NCBI RefSeq assembly: GCF_001005085.2
Contig: NZ_LBMU02000082.1
Coordinates: 1-64,000, forward strand
Source of the DNA: Streptomyces humi
GTDB taxonomy: Bacteria > Actinomycetota > Actinomycetes > Streptomycetales > Streptomycetaceae
Direction of reading: 5' to 3'
DNA: 64,000 bases
The position numbers were made by a program, and so were the translations under genes. The notes below the pieces were generated by a model. The model was not told the origin of the DNA. It was given only the letters and a program-made list of their open reading frames with translations, and made no database searches. Shown piece by piece: positions 29,373 through 36,658 of the stretch (positions are counted from its first letter, which is position 1; each line of letters opens with the position of its first letter).

Positions 29373-29390
29373 CACGTACTCCTCCGTGAA

Positions 29391-29468
29391 TGCGATGCCG
29401 TGAATGCGATGCCGTGTGGGCGATGCCGTGTGGGCGATGCCGTGTGTGTGATGCGGGCGATGCCGTGG
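29391..29468. repeat. 14-bp tandem repeat in the pigment operon
   Basis: GCGATGCCGTGTGG-like units start at 29392, 29406, 29420, 29434 and 29457. They fill the 119-bp gap between the SchA/CurD gene and the cupin gene. All other junctions in the operon are tight or carry a normal ribosome binding site. Confidence 0.88.
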
Positions 29469-29491
29469 TCCGACGCGGCGGGGGCGGGGGG

Positions 29492-30562
29492 TCAGGCGTC
29501 CGGCGAGCGGCGGTCGGTGATCAGCCGCATCCGCACCGCCTCGCCGTCCAGCAGGGCGGCCAGCTCGGGGGCCGGGGTGACGTCCAGGGCGGCGCCGGGC
29601 CGGTGCTCGACCAGTCGTACGACGACGTCGTCGCGCTGGAAGATCGTGCTGTGCACCACCGGACCCGCCGGGTCCTCGGACGCGGCCTCGTCCTGCTGCG
29701 CGAGCAGCTCCGCGAGCCGCATCCCGCGGCCCGGCCCGGCCGGGTAGTACAGCGCGTGCCGCTCGCCCTCGGTCAGCTCCTCGGCGCTGACGTGGTGGAC
29801 GGCCGGCAGCGCCGCCCGGGTGAAGAACACCCGTGCGGACTCCTGGTCGTCGAGGTCGCGGTCCTGCTCCAGGTAGGGGTTGATGGCCTCCTCGACGGCC
29901 CGTACCTCGGGCTGCCGGGCGACGTGGCGCAGGGCGGCCATCAGGTCGCCGCGCACCTCGATGGCCCGCACGACCCGGTTGCCGTGCATGAAGAGGGAGG
30001 TGCGGCAGAGCCGGGTGGAGTCGTCCACCCTGGCCTCGGGCGAGGCGTAGTCGGCGAGGATCCTCGCGACCTCGGCCTCGCTGCCCGGCCGGACCGTGAA
30101 GGTGAGCGCGTGGCGGATCACGCCGTCGCCCATCCGGGGGTTGGCCTGGAGGACGCGTACGGCGTCCGCCGACGGGCCGCCCGTCTCCCGTACGACGTGG
30201 AAGCGGAGGGAGCGGGTGTCCCGGACGCAGTTGTGCAGCGGCTTCACCATCTCCACGTGCTCCTCGCTGTTCACCCAGGCGAGGAACGGCGGGGCGCTCT
30301 CCCACTCGCTGGTGATCAGCCACTGCGAGGGGTTCTCGATGGACTGGCAGAGCTGGTCGCTGACGTGGCCGGGCACCTTGGCGACCTGGCTGCACAGCTG
30401 CTCGTAGGCCTCCAGGAACTGCTGCTGCGCGCCGTCGTGGACGTCCACCAGCAGCACGACCCGGAGCCGGGAGCCGTCGAAGACGGACTGGGAGACCCGG
30501 GTCGACACCGGGCGGGTGGTTCGGGTCGGCTTCTCCGAGACCTTTTCCGAGATCGTCGTCAT
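29492..30562 (-). CDS. SchA/CurD-like protein (WhiE ORFI-like)
   Basis: The 356-residue protein contains two ABM-like ferredoxin-fold repeats (first about 35-110 with RLRVVLLVDVHDGAQQQFLE; second about 135-215 with VIRHALTFTVRPGSEAEV). A C-terminal domain has DDVVVRLVEHRPG. It belongs to the SchA/CurD family that heads spore-pigment operons. A monooxygenase or cyclase-like role is often suggested, but the reaction is unknown. It is the first gene of the minus-strand operon. ATG 30562 has GGAG 11 bases upstream. Confidence 0.88.
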   Translation of the reverse strand: MTTISEKVSEKPTRTTRPVSTRVSQSVFDGSRLRVVLLVDVHDGAQQQFLEAYEQLCSQVAKVPGHVSDQLCQSIENPSQWLITSEWESAPPFLAWVNSEEHVEMVKPLHNCVRDTRSLRFHVVRETGGPSADAVRVLQANPRMGDGVIRHALTFTVRPGSEAEVARILADYASPEARVDDSTRLCRTSLFMHGNRVVRAIEVRGDLMAALRHVARQPEVRAVEEAINPYLEQDRDLDDQESARVFFTRAALPAVHHVSAEELTEGERHALYYPAGPGRGMRLAELLAQQDEAASEDPAGPVVHSTIFQRDDVVVRLVEHRPGAALDVTPAPELAALLDGEAVRMRLITDRRSPDA

Positions 30563-30764
30563 GCTTCGCACATCTCCTTCGCGGGGGCAGCGGCCTGCGC
30601 CTTCGCCGATGACGCGGCGTCAGCGCTTCTTGATCCTGTGCCGGTCCTCCGACGCGCGCGACTCGCGTGAACCAGGTGGGTGATTGAGCACGCGGAACCC
30701 CTCCGGAAGGGGCATGGAAGTTGCATCGCACCTGACGCACCAACACCCGCCCCTGGAGTGCCCG
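30563..30764. promoter_or_regulatory. Divergent promoter region of the pigment cluster
   Basis: These 202 bp separate the two divergent units, as in S. coelicolor whiE, where whiEP1 and the sigma-F-dependent whiEP2 lie. No -10/-35 pair is clear enough to assign. A small hairpin, CCCCTCC..GGAAGGGG, lies near 30703. Confidence 0.55.
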
Positions 30765-32402
30765 ATGCACCAGAAAACCGATCACCAGGTCCCCGTCCTC
30801 GTGGTGGGCGGCTCCCTCGTGGGCCTGTCCATGTCCCTGTTCCTGGGCCGTCTAGGCGTACGCCACATGCTCGTCGAACGGCACTCCGGGACCTCGATCC
30901 ACCCACGCGGCCGGGGCAACAACGTGCGGACGATGGAGCTGTTCCGGAAGGCCGGCATCGAGTCCGACATCAAGGCGGCGGCCTCCCTGCTCGCCGAGAA
31001 CCACGGCATCCTGCAAGCCCCGACGCTGGTCGGCGACGCCGGTGAATGGCTGTTCAAGGAGATCGACCCGGGCGGCGGGCTCGCCCGGTTCAGTCCGACG
31101 GGCTGGTGCCTGTGCAGCCAGAACGACCTGGAGCCGGTGCTCCGCCGGGCGGCCGAGTCGCTCACCGGCGAGCTGCGCTACTTCCATGAGCTGGAGTCCT
31201 TCGAACAGGACCCCGAAGGAGTGACGGCGTACGTCCGCGACCGTGACTCCGACCGGATGTACACCGTCCGCGCGGACTACCTGGTCGCCGCCGACGGGCC
31301 GCGCAGCCCGGTCCGGGGGCGGCTCGGCATCGGCCAGACGGGTCCCGGCGACCTGTTCGCGAACGTCAGCATCACCTTCCGCTCCAAGCTGCTCGCCGAC
31401 ACCGTCGGGGACCGCCGCTTCATCTGCTGCTACCTCACCGACCCCGAGGCGGACGGCGCGCTGCTGCCCGTCGACAACAAGGAGCGCTGGGTCTTCCACG
31501 CCCCGTGGCACCCCGAACGCGGCGAAACCCTCGACGAGTTCACCGAGGAGCGGCTCACCCGGCACATCCGCCGCGCCGTCGGCGTCCCCGACCTCGACGT
31601 GGAGATCACCGGCCGCGCGTCCTGGCGTGCCGCCGAACGCGTGGCCGAACGGTACGCGGAAGGGCGTGTCTTCCTCGCCGGCGACTCCGCGCACGAGATG
31701 TCACCGACCGGCGCGTTCGGCTCCAACACCGGCATCCAGGACGCCCACAACCTGGCGTGGAAGCTGGCGGCGGTGCTGGACGGCTGGGCCGGACCGGAGC
31801 TGCTGCATTCGTACGACACCGAGCGCCGCCCGGTCGCCCTCGCCACCAGCGCCCGCGCCTCGGCCCGCTCGGTGGAGCACAGCCACCCCGGCTTCGCGCC
31901 GGCCCCGGGCGTCGGCGCGGACCGGCGCGGCGGGATCCTCAACATCGTCCTGGGCTACCGGTACCCGAAGGGGGCGGTTCTCGGGGCCGACCCGGAGCAG
32001 CCGCTCGTACCCGACGGGATGAACCTGACGGGCCAGCCGGGCAGCCGGGCCCCGCACCTGTGGCTGCGCCGCGCGGGCGACCGCGTCTCCACCCTCGACC
32101 TGTACGAGCGGTCGCTGGTCGTGCTCAGCGCCCCGGATTCGCCCTGGCACCTGGCGGCTCGCCGGATCGCGGACACGGAGCGGGTACGGCTGGACGCGTA
32201 CGGCATCGGAACGGCGGGTTCGGGGGCCGATCTCGTGTACGACACGGAGGACGGCGACTGGGCCGCGGCTCACGGGACGACGGCGGGCGGGGCGGTACTG
32301 GTCCGTCCGGACGGATTCGTGGCGTGGCGCTCGGCAGGGGCTGTGTCCGACCCGGAGGGAGAGCTGCGGGACGTTCTGGCGCGGGTACTGCGGAGAAGGT
32401 GA
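30765..32402 (+). CDS. FAD-dependent polyketide hydroxylase (WhiE ORFVIII-like)
   Basis: The 545-residue aromatic-hydroxylase-family flavoprotein has the N-terminal FAD motif VLVVGGSLVGLSMSLFLG (residues 11-28), the DG-type YLVAADGPRSPVRG, and the second FAD motif VFLAGDSAHEMSPTGAFG. The last 150 residues are the thioredoxin-like PHBH C-terminal domain. It hydroxylates the aromatic pigment intermediate; in S. coelicolor the equivalent gene is needed for mature pigment colour. It is transcribed divergently from the other seven genes. The ATG has CTGGAG upstream. Confidence 0.92.
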   Translation: MHQKTDHQVPVLVVGGSLVGLSMSLFLGRLGVRHMLVERHSGTSIHPRGRGNNVRTMELFRKAGIESDIKAAASLLAENHGILQAPTLVGDAGEWLFKEIDPGGGLARFSPTGWCLCSQNDLEPVLRRAAESLTGELRYFHELESFEQDPEGVTAYVRDRDSDRMYTVRADYLVAADGPRSPVRGRLGIGQTGPGDLFANVSITFRSKLLADTVGDRRFICCYLTDPEADGALLPVDNKERWVFHAPWHPERGETLDEFTEERLTRHIRRAVGVPDLDVEITGRASWRAAERVAERYAEGRVFLAGDSAHEMSPTGAFGSNTGIQDAHNLAWKLAAVLDGWAGPELLHSYDTERRPVALATSARASARSVEHSHPGFAPAPGVGADRRGGILNIVLGYRYPKGAVLGADPEQPLVPDGMNLTGQPGSRAPHLWLRRAGDRVSTLDLYERSLVVLSAPDSPWHLAARRIADTERVRLDAYGIGTAGSGADLVYDTEDGDWAAAHGTTAGGAVLVRPDGFVAWRSAGAVSDPEGELRDVLARVLRRR

Positions 32403-32407
32403 GCCGC

Positions 32408-32462
32408 GGGCGTCCCGTAAGGGGCGCGGGGAACTGCGCGAACAGCCCCCCGGCGCCGCAGC
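32408..32462. repeat. Copy of dispersed intergenic hairpin repeat (reverse orientation)
   Basis: CCCGTAAGGGGCGCGGGGAA then CTGCGCGAACAGCC is the reverse complement of the GCTGGTCGCGCAGTTCCCC form. It marks the right edge of the pigment island, in a convergent gap. Confidence 0.65.
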
Positions 32463-32929
32463 TACATCCGGACCTCCACGGTCCTCGCCAGCCGGTCGTG
32501 CAGGCCCCGGCCGTCCCGGTCCCAGACCAGTGCCGGGATCGCGAGGCACAACAGGACCGTGCGGGCCAGCGCGCGCAGCGGCTGCACCCGCCCGGTCTCC
32601 ACCCCGACCACCCGCAGCCCGAAGAGCCGCTTACCCGGTGTGAAACCGACCGTGCCCACGGTGAGGACACCCAGGACGAGGAAGACGAGCAGGGCCCAGT
32701 TGCTGGTGGCCGGGGTGTAGCCCTTGGTGATCAGGCCGTATGCGATCAGGACGCACAGCCCCCAGTCCACGACCAGCGCGCCGAGCCGCCGTCCCGGGCG
32801 GGCGATGGAGCCCGGTCCCTGCTCCGGCAGACCCAGCTGCTCGCCCCGGTACCCGAACTCCGCGCCCGCCTCTTCCAGGGCCGCGCGGGGTCCGGAGAGC
32901 CACGATCCGACTGCTTGCCTGTTGTCCAC
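32462..32929 (-). CDS. RDD family membrane protein
   Basis: The 155-residue protein has a soluble N-terminus and an RDD-like region (RPGRRLGALVVDWGLCVLIAY). It has three hydrophobic segments, with TPGKRLFGLRVVG and WDRDGRGLHDRLARTVEV as in other RDD proteins. Function unknown; some RDD proteins are linked to Na+ or osmolyte transport. It is divergent from glnA, as in other Streptomyces. Confidence 0.85.
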   Translation of the reverse strand: MDNRQAVGSWLSGPRAALEEAGAEFGYRGEQLGLPEQGPGSIARPGRRLGALVVDWGLCVLIAYGLITKGYTPATSNWALLVFLVLGVLTVGTVGFTPGKRLFGLRVVGVETGRVQPLRALARTVLLCLAIPALVWDRDGRGLHDRLARTVEVRM

Positions 32930-33003
32930 CCGACAACGGTACTGCTCGGGCGTCCACCGGGGTCCCGGCGGGGTACCACGGGCTACGGTGGAAGCGAGCC
33001 CGG

Positions 33004-33041
33004 TTAACTTCAGCGAAACAAATGGGTCACGCCCGAGAAAT
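33004..33041 (+). promoter_or_regulatory. GlnR box upstream of glnA
   Basis: Four half-sites with exact 6-nt gaps: TTAAC (33004), GAAAC (33015), GTCAC (33026), GAAAT (33037). This fits the known Streptomyces pattern gTnAc-n6-GaAAc repeated twice. The box lies 100 bp before the start. It should mediate nitrogen-dependent control by GlnR. Confidence 0.85.
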
Positions 33042-33140
33042 CACCCGTCCCTAGGGTCGAGAACAGCGTGTGCCACCGCACTGGCCGCACGAACGAACTA
33101 CCACCCCGGCACGGGAACGGCCGGGAGTAGGAGGAGCTGG

Positions 33141-34550
33141 ATGTTCCAGAACGCCGACGAGGCCAAGAAGTTCATCGCGGACGAGGACGTCAAGTTCGTC
33201 GACGTCCGTTTCTGCGACCTGCCGGGCGTCATGCAGCACTTCACGGTGCCCGTCGAGGCGTTCGACCCGGACGAGGAGCTCGCCTTCGACGGATCGTCGA
33301 TCCGTGGTTTCCAGGCGATCCACGAGTCCGACATGGCGCTGCGCGCGGACCTGTCGACCGCCCGGGTCGACCCCTTCCGCCGCGACAAGACGCTCAACAT
33401 CAACTTCTTCATCCACGACCCGATCACGGGCGAGCAGTACTCCCGTGACCCGCGCAACGTGGCGAAGAAGGCGGAGGCCTACCTCGCGTCGACCGGTATC
33501 GCGGACACCGCGTACTTCGGCCCCGAGGCCGAGTTCTACGTCTTCGACAGCGTCCGTTTCGCCACCTCGGCGAACGAGAGCTTCTACCACATCGACTCCG
33601 AGGCGGGTGCCTGGAACACGGGCGCGCTGGAGGACAACCGTGGTTACAAGGTCCGCTACAAGGGCGGTTACTTCCCGGTCCCGCCGGTCGACCACTTCGC
33701 CGACCTGCGCGCCGAGATCTCCCTGGAGCTGGAGAAGAACGGCCTGAAGGTCGAGCGCCAGCACCACGAGGTGGGCACCGCCGGCCAGGCGGAGATCAAC
33801 TACAAGTTCAACACGCTGCTCGCCGCCGCCGACGACCTCCAGCTCTTCAAGTACATCGTGAAGAACGTGGCCTGGCGCAACGGCAAGACCGCGACCTTCA
33901 TGCCGAAGCCGATCTTCGGCGACAACGGCTCGGGCATGCACGTGCACCAGTCGCTGTGGGCCAACGGCGACCCGCTGTTCTACGACGAGGCCGGCTACGC
34001 GGGCCTGTCGGACACCGCCCGCTACTACATCGGCGGCATCCTGAAGCACGCCCCGTCGCTGCTCGCCTTCACCAACCCGACGGTGAACTCGTACCACCGC
34101 CTGGTCCCGGGCTTCGAGGCCCCGATCAACCTGGTGTACTCGCAGCGCAACCGCTCGGCCGCGATGCGTATCCCGATCACGGGTTCGAACCCGAAGGCCA
34201 AGCGCGTCGAGTTCCGCGCGCCCGACTCCTCCGGCAACCCGTACCTCGCCTTCTCGGCCCTGCTGCTCGCGGGCCTGGACGGCATCAAGAACAAGATCGA
34301 GCCGGCCGAGCCGATCGACAAGGACCTCTACGAGCTGGCTCCCGAGGAGCACGCGAACGTGGCCCAGGTCCCGACCTCCCTCCCGGCCGTCCTCGACCGC
34401 CTGGAGCGCGACCACGAGTTCCTGCTCGCCGGTGACGTCTTCACGCCCGACCTGATCGAGACGTGGATCGACTTCAAGCGCACCAACGAGATCGCCCCGC
34501 TCCAGCTCCGTCCGCACCCGCACGAGTTCGAGCTGTACTTCGACGTGTGA
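33141..34550 (+). CDS. glnA: Glutamine synthetase, type I
   Basis: ATP-dependent amidation of glutamate; a dodecameric cytosolic enzyme of 469 residues. GSI features include DGSSIRGFQAIHESDM near the N-terminus, EAEFYVFD, NDNGSGMHVHQSLW-like FGDNGSGMHVHQS and the glutamate flap NPTVNSYHRLVPGFEAP. Tyr397 in KDLYELAPEE is the canonical adenylylation site. The ATG is preceded by TAGGAGGAG. It is expected to be regulated by GlnR at transcription and by GlnE adenylylation. The last 14 bases of the gene region are duplicated 1.5 kb downstream next to an integrase remnant. Confidence 0.97.
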   Translation: MFQNADEAKKFIADEDVKFVDVRFCDLPGVMQHFTVPVEAFDPDEELAFDGSSIRGFQAIHESDMALRADLSTARVDPFRRDKTLNINFFIHDPITGEQYSRDPRNVAKKAEAYLASTGIADTAYFGPEAEFYVFDSVRFATSANESFYHIDSEAGAWNTGALEDNRGYKVRYKGGYFPVPPVDHFADLRAEISLELEKNGLKVERQHHEVGTAGQAEINYKFNTLLAAADDLQLFKYIVKNVAWRNGKTATFMPKPIFGDNGSGMHVHQSLWANGDPLFYDEAGYAGLSDTARYYIGGILKHAPSLLAFTNPTVNSYHRLVPGFEAPINLVYSQRNRSAAMRIPITGSNPKAKRVEFRAPDSSGNPYLAFSALLLAGLDGIKNKIEPAEPIDKDLYELAPEEHANVAQVPTSLPAVLDRLERDHEFLLAGDVFTPDLIETWIDFKRTNEIAPLQLRPHPHEFELYFDV

Positions 34551-34551
34551 T
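34538..34551. repeat. Left copy of att-like 14-bp direct repeat at the glnA 3' end
   Basis: CTTCGACGTGTGAT includes the glnA stop codon. The same 14 bases occur at 36068-36081 in direct orientation, on the other side of a lower-GC segment that carries an integrase fragment. It looks like a site-specific insertion with the core at the glnA 3' end. Confidence 0.55.
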
Positions 34552-34597
34552 ATCGCCCCAGGTCAGAGCGGGTATCCGCTCCCCTGGGCCGTCTGTG

Positions 34598-34645
34598 GGC
34601 CGTCGGCCGTGCTCTTCCTCCACTGGAAGGGCACGGCCGACGGCC
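34598..34645 (+). terminator. Hairpin terminator after glnA
   Basis: GGCCGTCGGCCGTGCTCTTCC pairs with GGAAGGGCACGGCCGACGGCC (one wobble) around a short loop and is followed by TGTTTC. A second hairpin (CCCAGG ... AGCGG/CCGCT ... CCTGGG) lies just before it at about 34556-34590. Confidence 0.8.
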
Positions 34646-34700
34646 TGTTTCGGGCCGGCACCGCGGGCACGTGTCGAGAGCCCCCTGCGCGTCGGCGCTC

Positions 34701-34740
34701 AGAGCCTGTTCCTGAACCTCGAATCGGCAAGTCAAGAACC
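34701..34740. repeat. Left terminal inverted repeat of a 1.06-kb cassette
   Basis: Starts AGAGCCTGTTCCTGAAC. The 40 bases match the reverse complement of 35718-35757 at 37 of 40 positions. This is transposon-like, with no obvious target duplication. Confidence 0.85.
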
Positions 34741-34902
34741 ATCGGTTGATTGCCGACGCGTACGGCATCCCCGGCAGGCTGATCAACATCCGGTCGTCGG
34801 CCGCTGCCTGACGGCAGCGGTCAGCACGGGGCGGGCACCAGCTCCTGCGGAATCCGCATCGGAGTCCACAGGAGCTTGGAGCCGGGCGCGTGCTGGGCCC
34901 GG
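34741..34902. other. Possible transposase scar beside the left inverted repeat
   Basis: Read on the plus strand from the end of the inverted repeat, the frame gives KNHRLIADAYGIPGRLINI before a stop. It resembles the middle of IS5-type DDE transposases (K-H-L-x-D-x-x-G-I-P). It is far too short for certainty. No other gene is visible in this 160-bp stretch. Confidence 0.3.
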
Positions 34903-35415
34903 TCAGTACTCCAGCGTGAATCGTCCCAAGCCGGAATTGAGTGGGTGCTGCACAATCGGGGCGGGGATGCCGCGACCCGCAATCGTCCACCACAGGAGCG
35001 TCCCGGCGTTCTCAATGCCGACCTCGCCGTTACCGAGGTCCACGATCGCGAACTCCTGGTCGACGCGCCAGTCGTGGCAGGGGCCCTGCACGATCGGAGC
35101 ACCGTCCAGCAAAGACCCGTCCTGGGCCTCCAGACACTTGCCGGCGAAGGTCTTGATCCTGACGGTGCCGTTGCCGACATCCTCGAACGTGAAGCGCTGA
35201 CTGTCCCAGTCGTAGCAGCGGTACAGCTGGATCGGGGCATCGTCCTGACGACTGCCGTCCTTGACCTCCACGCAACGGCCGAAGGCCTTGATCTTGAAGG
35301 AGTCCTGCGCAGCGGCCGGACTCGCGGTCACCGTGGGGAACACGGCTGCGGCAACGACAGCGGCCACGCACGCCCCCAGACGTCGTCCAGCACGGCGAGT
35401 ACGAGCAGAGCCCAT
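34903..35415 (-). CDS. Secreted ricin-type beta-trefoil lectin-like protein
   Basis: The 170-residue protein has a signal peptide (about residues 1-36, basic then hydrophobic, ending SPAAAQ) and a mature part of about 134 residues. The mature part is one beta-trefoil with three repeats: GRCVEVKDGSRQDDAPIQLY..WDSQRFTF, GKCLEAQDGSLLDGAPIVQG..WRVDQEFAI and a degenerate third ending GRFTLEY. QxW-type motifs are modified (QRF, QEF). No enzymatic domain accompanies it, so a free carbohydrate-binding or protease-inhibitor-like lectin is possible. It is the only intact gene between the 40-bp inverted repeats, and its codon use is less GC-biased than its neighbours, suggesting transfer. Confidence 0.8.
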   Translation of the reverse strand: MGSARTRRAGRRLGACVAAVVAAAVFPTVTASPAAAQDSFKIKAFGRCVEVKDGSRQDDAPIQLYRCYDWDSQRFTFEDVGNGTVRIKTFAGKCLEAQDGSLLDGAPIVQGPCHDWRVDQEFAIVDLGNGEVGIENAGTLLWWTIAGRGIPAPIVQHPLNSGLGRFTLEY

Positions 35416-35717
35416 GTTCAGTCCCTTCTTTCACCGACAGATGACTACCGATTGTATCGAGTCGTAAGCGTAGAGTGAGCAAAGGTCAGCAGTTTATGGG
35501 CCAATTCGCTATATAGCGTGCCTATTGGGCCGTACTCCGGGGCGCCTGTAACTGAGGTGCTTGCACTATCGAAGCCGAGCGCCTGTTCAGACCACCGACG
35601 CCACGGCGTTCGTAGCCCCTGCCCCTCGCGCCATACCAACCACAGCAGTTGCGTCCGGGGAACGGTCCCCGTGACCGTTTCCCGAATGCTTACCTAAAGC
35701 TCTCATTCTGGGCTGAC
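35416..35717. other. Lower-GC non-coding stretch
   Basis: About 300 bp with unusually many A/T runs for this genome, including CGCTATATAGCG near 35508 and ACCGATTGTATCGAGTCG upstream of the lectin start. It probably contains the lectin promoter. I see no gene in it. Confidence 0.5.
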
Positions 35718-35757
35718 GGCTCTTGACCTGCCGATTCGACGTTCAGGAACAGGCTCT
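35718..35757. repeat. Right terminal inverted repeat of the cassette
   Basis: Reverse-complement partner of 34701-34740 (37 of 40 identical). It ends 4 bases before the stop codon of the integrase remnant. Confidence 0.85.
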
Positions 35758-35761
35758 CAGG

Positions 35762-36067
35762 TCAGTGCAGCTGCTTCCCCGGCGCCGTCTCCGCACCCGA
35801 TACGCCGAATGCGGCATCGATGGCCTTACGGGCGCGGTCCTGGCTGTTCGGCATGAGGTGCGTGTACGTCCGGAGCGTGAATCCCGGGTCGGAGTGACCG
35901 AGGTACTCGGCCAGGGCCTTGATGTTCTCCCCCGAGTCCAGCAAGACCGACGCGTAGTAGTGCCTCAACGCGTGCATGCCATGCTCACGCGACTGTTTGA
36001 ACCGCTCCCCCGGGGCCCGTTCCGGAATGACGCCGGCGGCGATCAGGGCGGGCTTCCACAGGTACAT
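35762..36067 (-). pseudogene. Tyrosine recombinase (phage/AICE integrase), C-terminal fragment
   Basis: About 100 residues of the catalytic domain remain: the HALRHYYASVLLDSGENIKALAEYLGHSDP stretch holds the H-x-x-R box and second histidine, and RTYTHLMPNSQDRARKAID holds the nucleophile tyrosine (quoted here by landmarks HALRHYYAS and TLRTYTHLMP). The N-terminal DNA-binding and core domains and the first catalytic arginine are missing. Sequence similarity to integrases stops at about YLWKPAL, exactly where the glnA-like 14-bp repeat begins. It is a remnant, not a working recombinase. Confidence 0.88.
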
Positions 36068-36081
36068 CTTCGACGTGTGAT
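36068..36081. repeat. Right copy of att-like 14-bp direct repeat
   Basis: CTTCGACGTGTGAT, identical to the glnA 3' end at 34538. It is followed by CGACGCC and a terminator-like hairpin, which may be the original downstream sequence of glnA. Confidence 0.55.
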
Positions 36082-36100
36082 CGACGCCTCCCCGGCGGCC

Positions 36101-36136
36101 GGCGCCCCCGTTCCTGTTTCTCAGGGCGGGGGCGCC
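36101..36136 (+). terminator. Hairpin, probably the displaced glnA terminator
   Basis: GGCGCCCCCG and CGGGGGCGCC form a perfect 10-bp stem with a 16-nt loop, 20 bases after the right 14-bp repeat. Confidence 0.6.
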
Positions 36137-36180
36137 GTCGTATCGTGCCGGGGTACTGATGTTCGAGACGGGGGTGCGGG

Positions 36181-36438
36181 GTGTCGCAACGGGACGACGA
36201 GGAGCAGGAGTTCGACTTCAGGTGGGCCGCCGACGCGGAACACAAGGAGCCGTCCGCGCGGGCGCGCATGCTGGCCGCCCGGTGGCGGGAGAACCCCCCG
36301 GACCCGGCGCCGTTCCGGGCGGACCCGGGGCCGGTGGCACCGCGGCGGTCGTCGTGGGTGTCGACGGCGATCGTGCTGGGGTGCGTGGCGGCGGTGATCG
36401 TCCTGCTGGGGTACATGCAGACGCGTTCGCCGTACTAG
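36181..36438 (+). CDS. Small C-tail-anchored membrane protein
   Basis: The 85-residue protein has an acidic, charged N-terminal 55 residues (DDEEQEFDFRWAADAEHKEPSARARMLAARW) and one transmembrane segment near the C-terminus (about 58-78). It looks like a conserved Streptomyces protein found after glnA, but I recognise no named family. GTG start with GTGCGGGG upstream. Confidence 0.65.
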   Translation: MSQRDDEEQEFDFRWAADAEHKEPSARARMLAARWRENPPDPAPFRADPGPVAPRRSSWVSTAIVLGCVAAVIVLLGYMQTRSPY

Positions 36439-36475
36439 GGCCACCCGCCATGACAGGTTCCGTCCGCCGCCGGGT

Positions 36476-36578
36476 GCGGGTACGTCGCGGCTGTTCGCGC
36501 GGTTCCTCCCCCAGCCTTCGGCCGGGGGTGCCCCCCCACCGCCTCTTCGGGGCACGGGCCCCTTTTTGCCGCTACTAG
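36476..36578. repeat. Long copy of dispersed intergenic hairpin repeat
   Basis: GGCTGTTCGCGCGGTTCCT, then CCCCCAGCCTTCGGCCGGGGG, then CGCCTCTTCGGGGCACGG, with the same parts in the same order as the copy at 22814. Confidence 0.75.
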
Positions 36579-36658
36579 GGACGTTCGGAACCTGTCCTTG
36601 GCCACGGGCAGGTGCACACTGGACAGCGGGACGAGTGCCTGACTGCGGGGTGGTGCAG

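Noticed and set aside
24111..32402. An antibiotic-type aromatic polyketide cluster
   Set aside because: Gene order, SchA/CurD protein, cupin, and divergent hydroxylase are the spore-pigment set. There is no ketoreductase, pathway regulator or exporter.
34552..34600. A tRNA gene as integration target after glnA
   Set aside because: The CCCAGG ... CCTGGG hairpin does not extend to a cloverleaf with D and T arms, so it is better read as a terminator hairpin.
35723..36397. A plus-strand 224-codon frame across the inverted repeat and integrase remnant
   Set aside because: It runs antisense through the recognisable recombinase fragment and has no domain character of its own.
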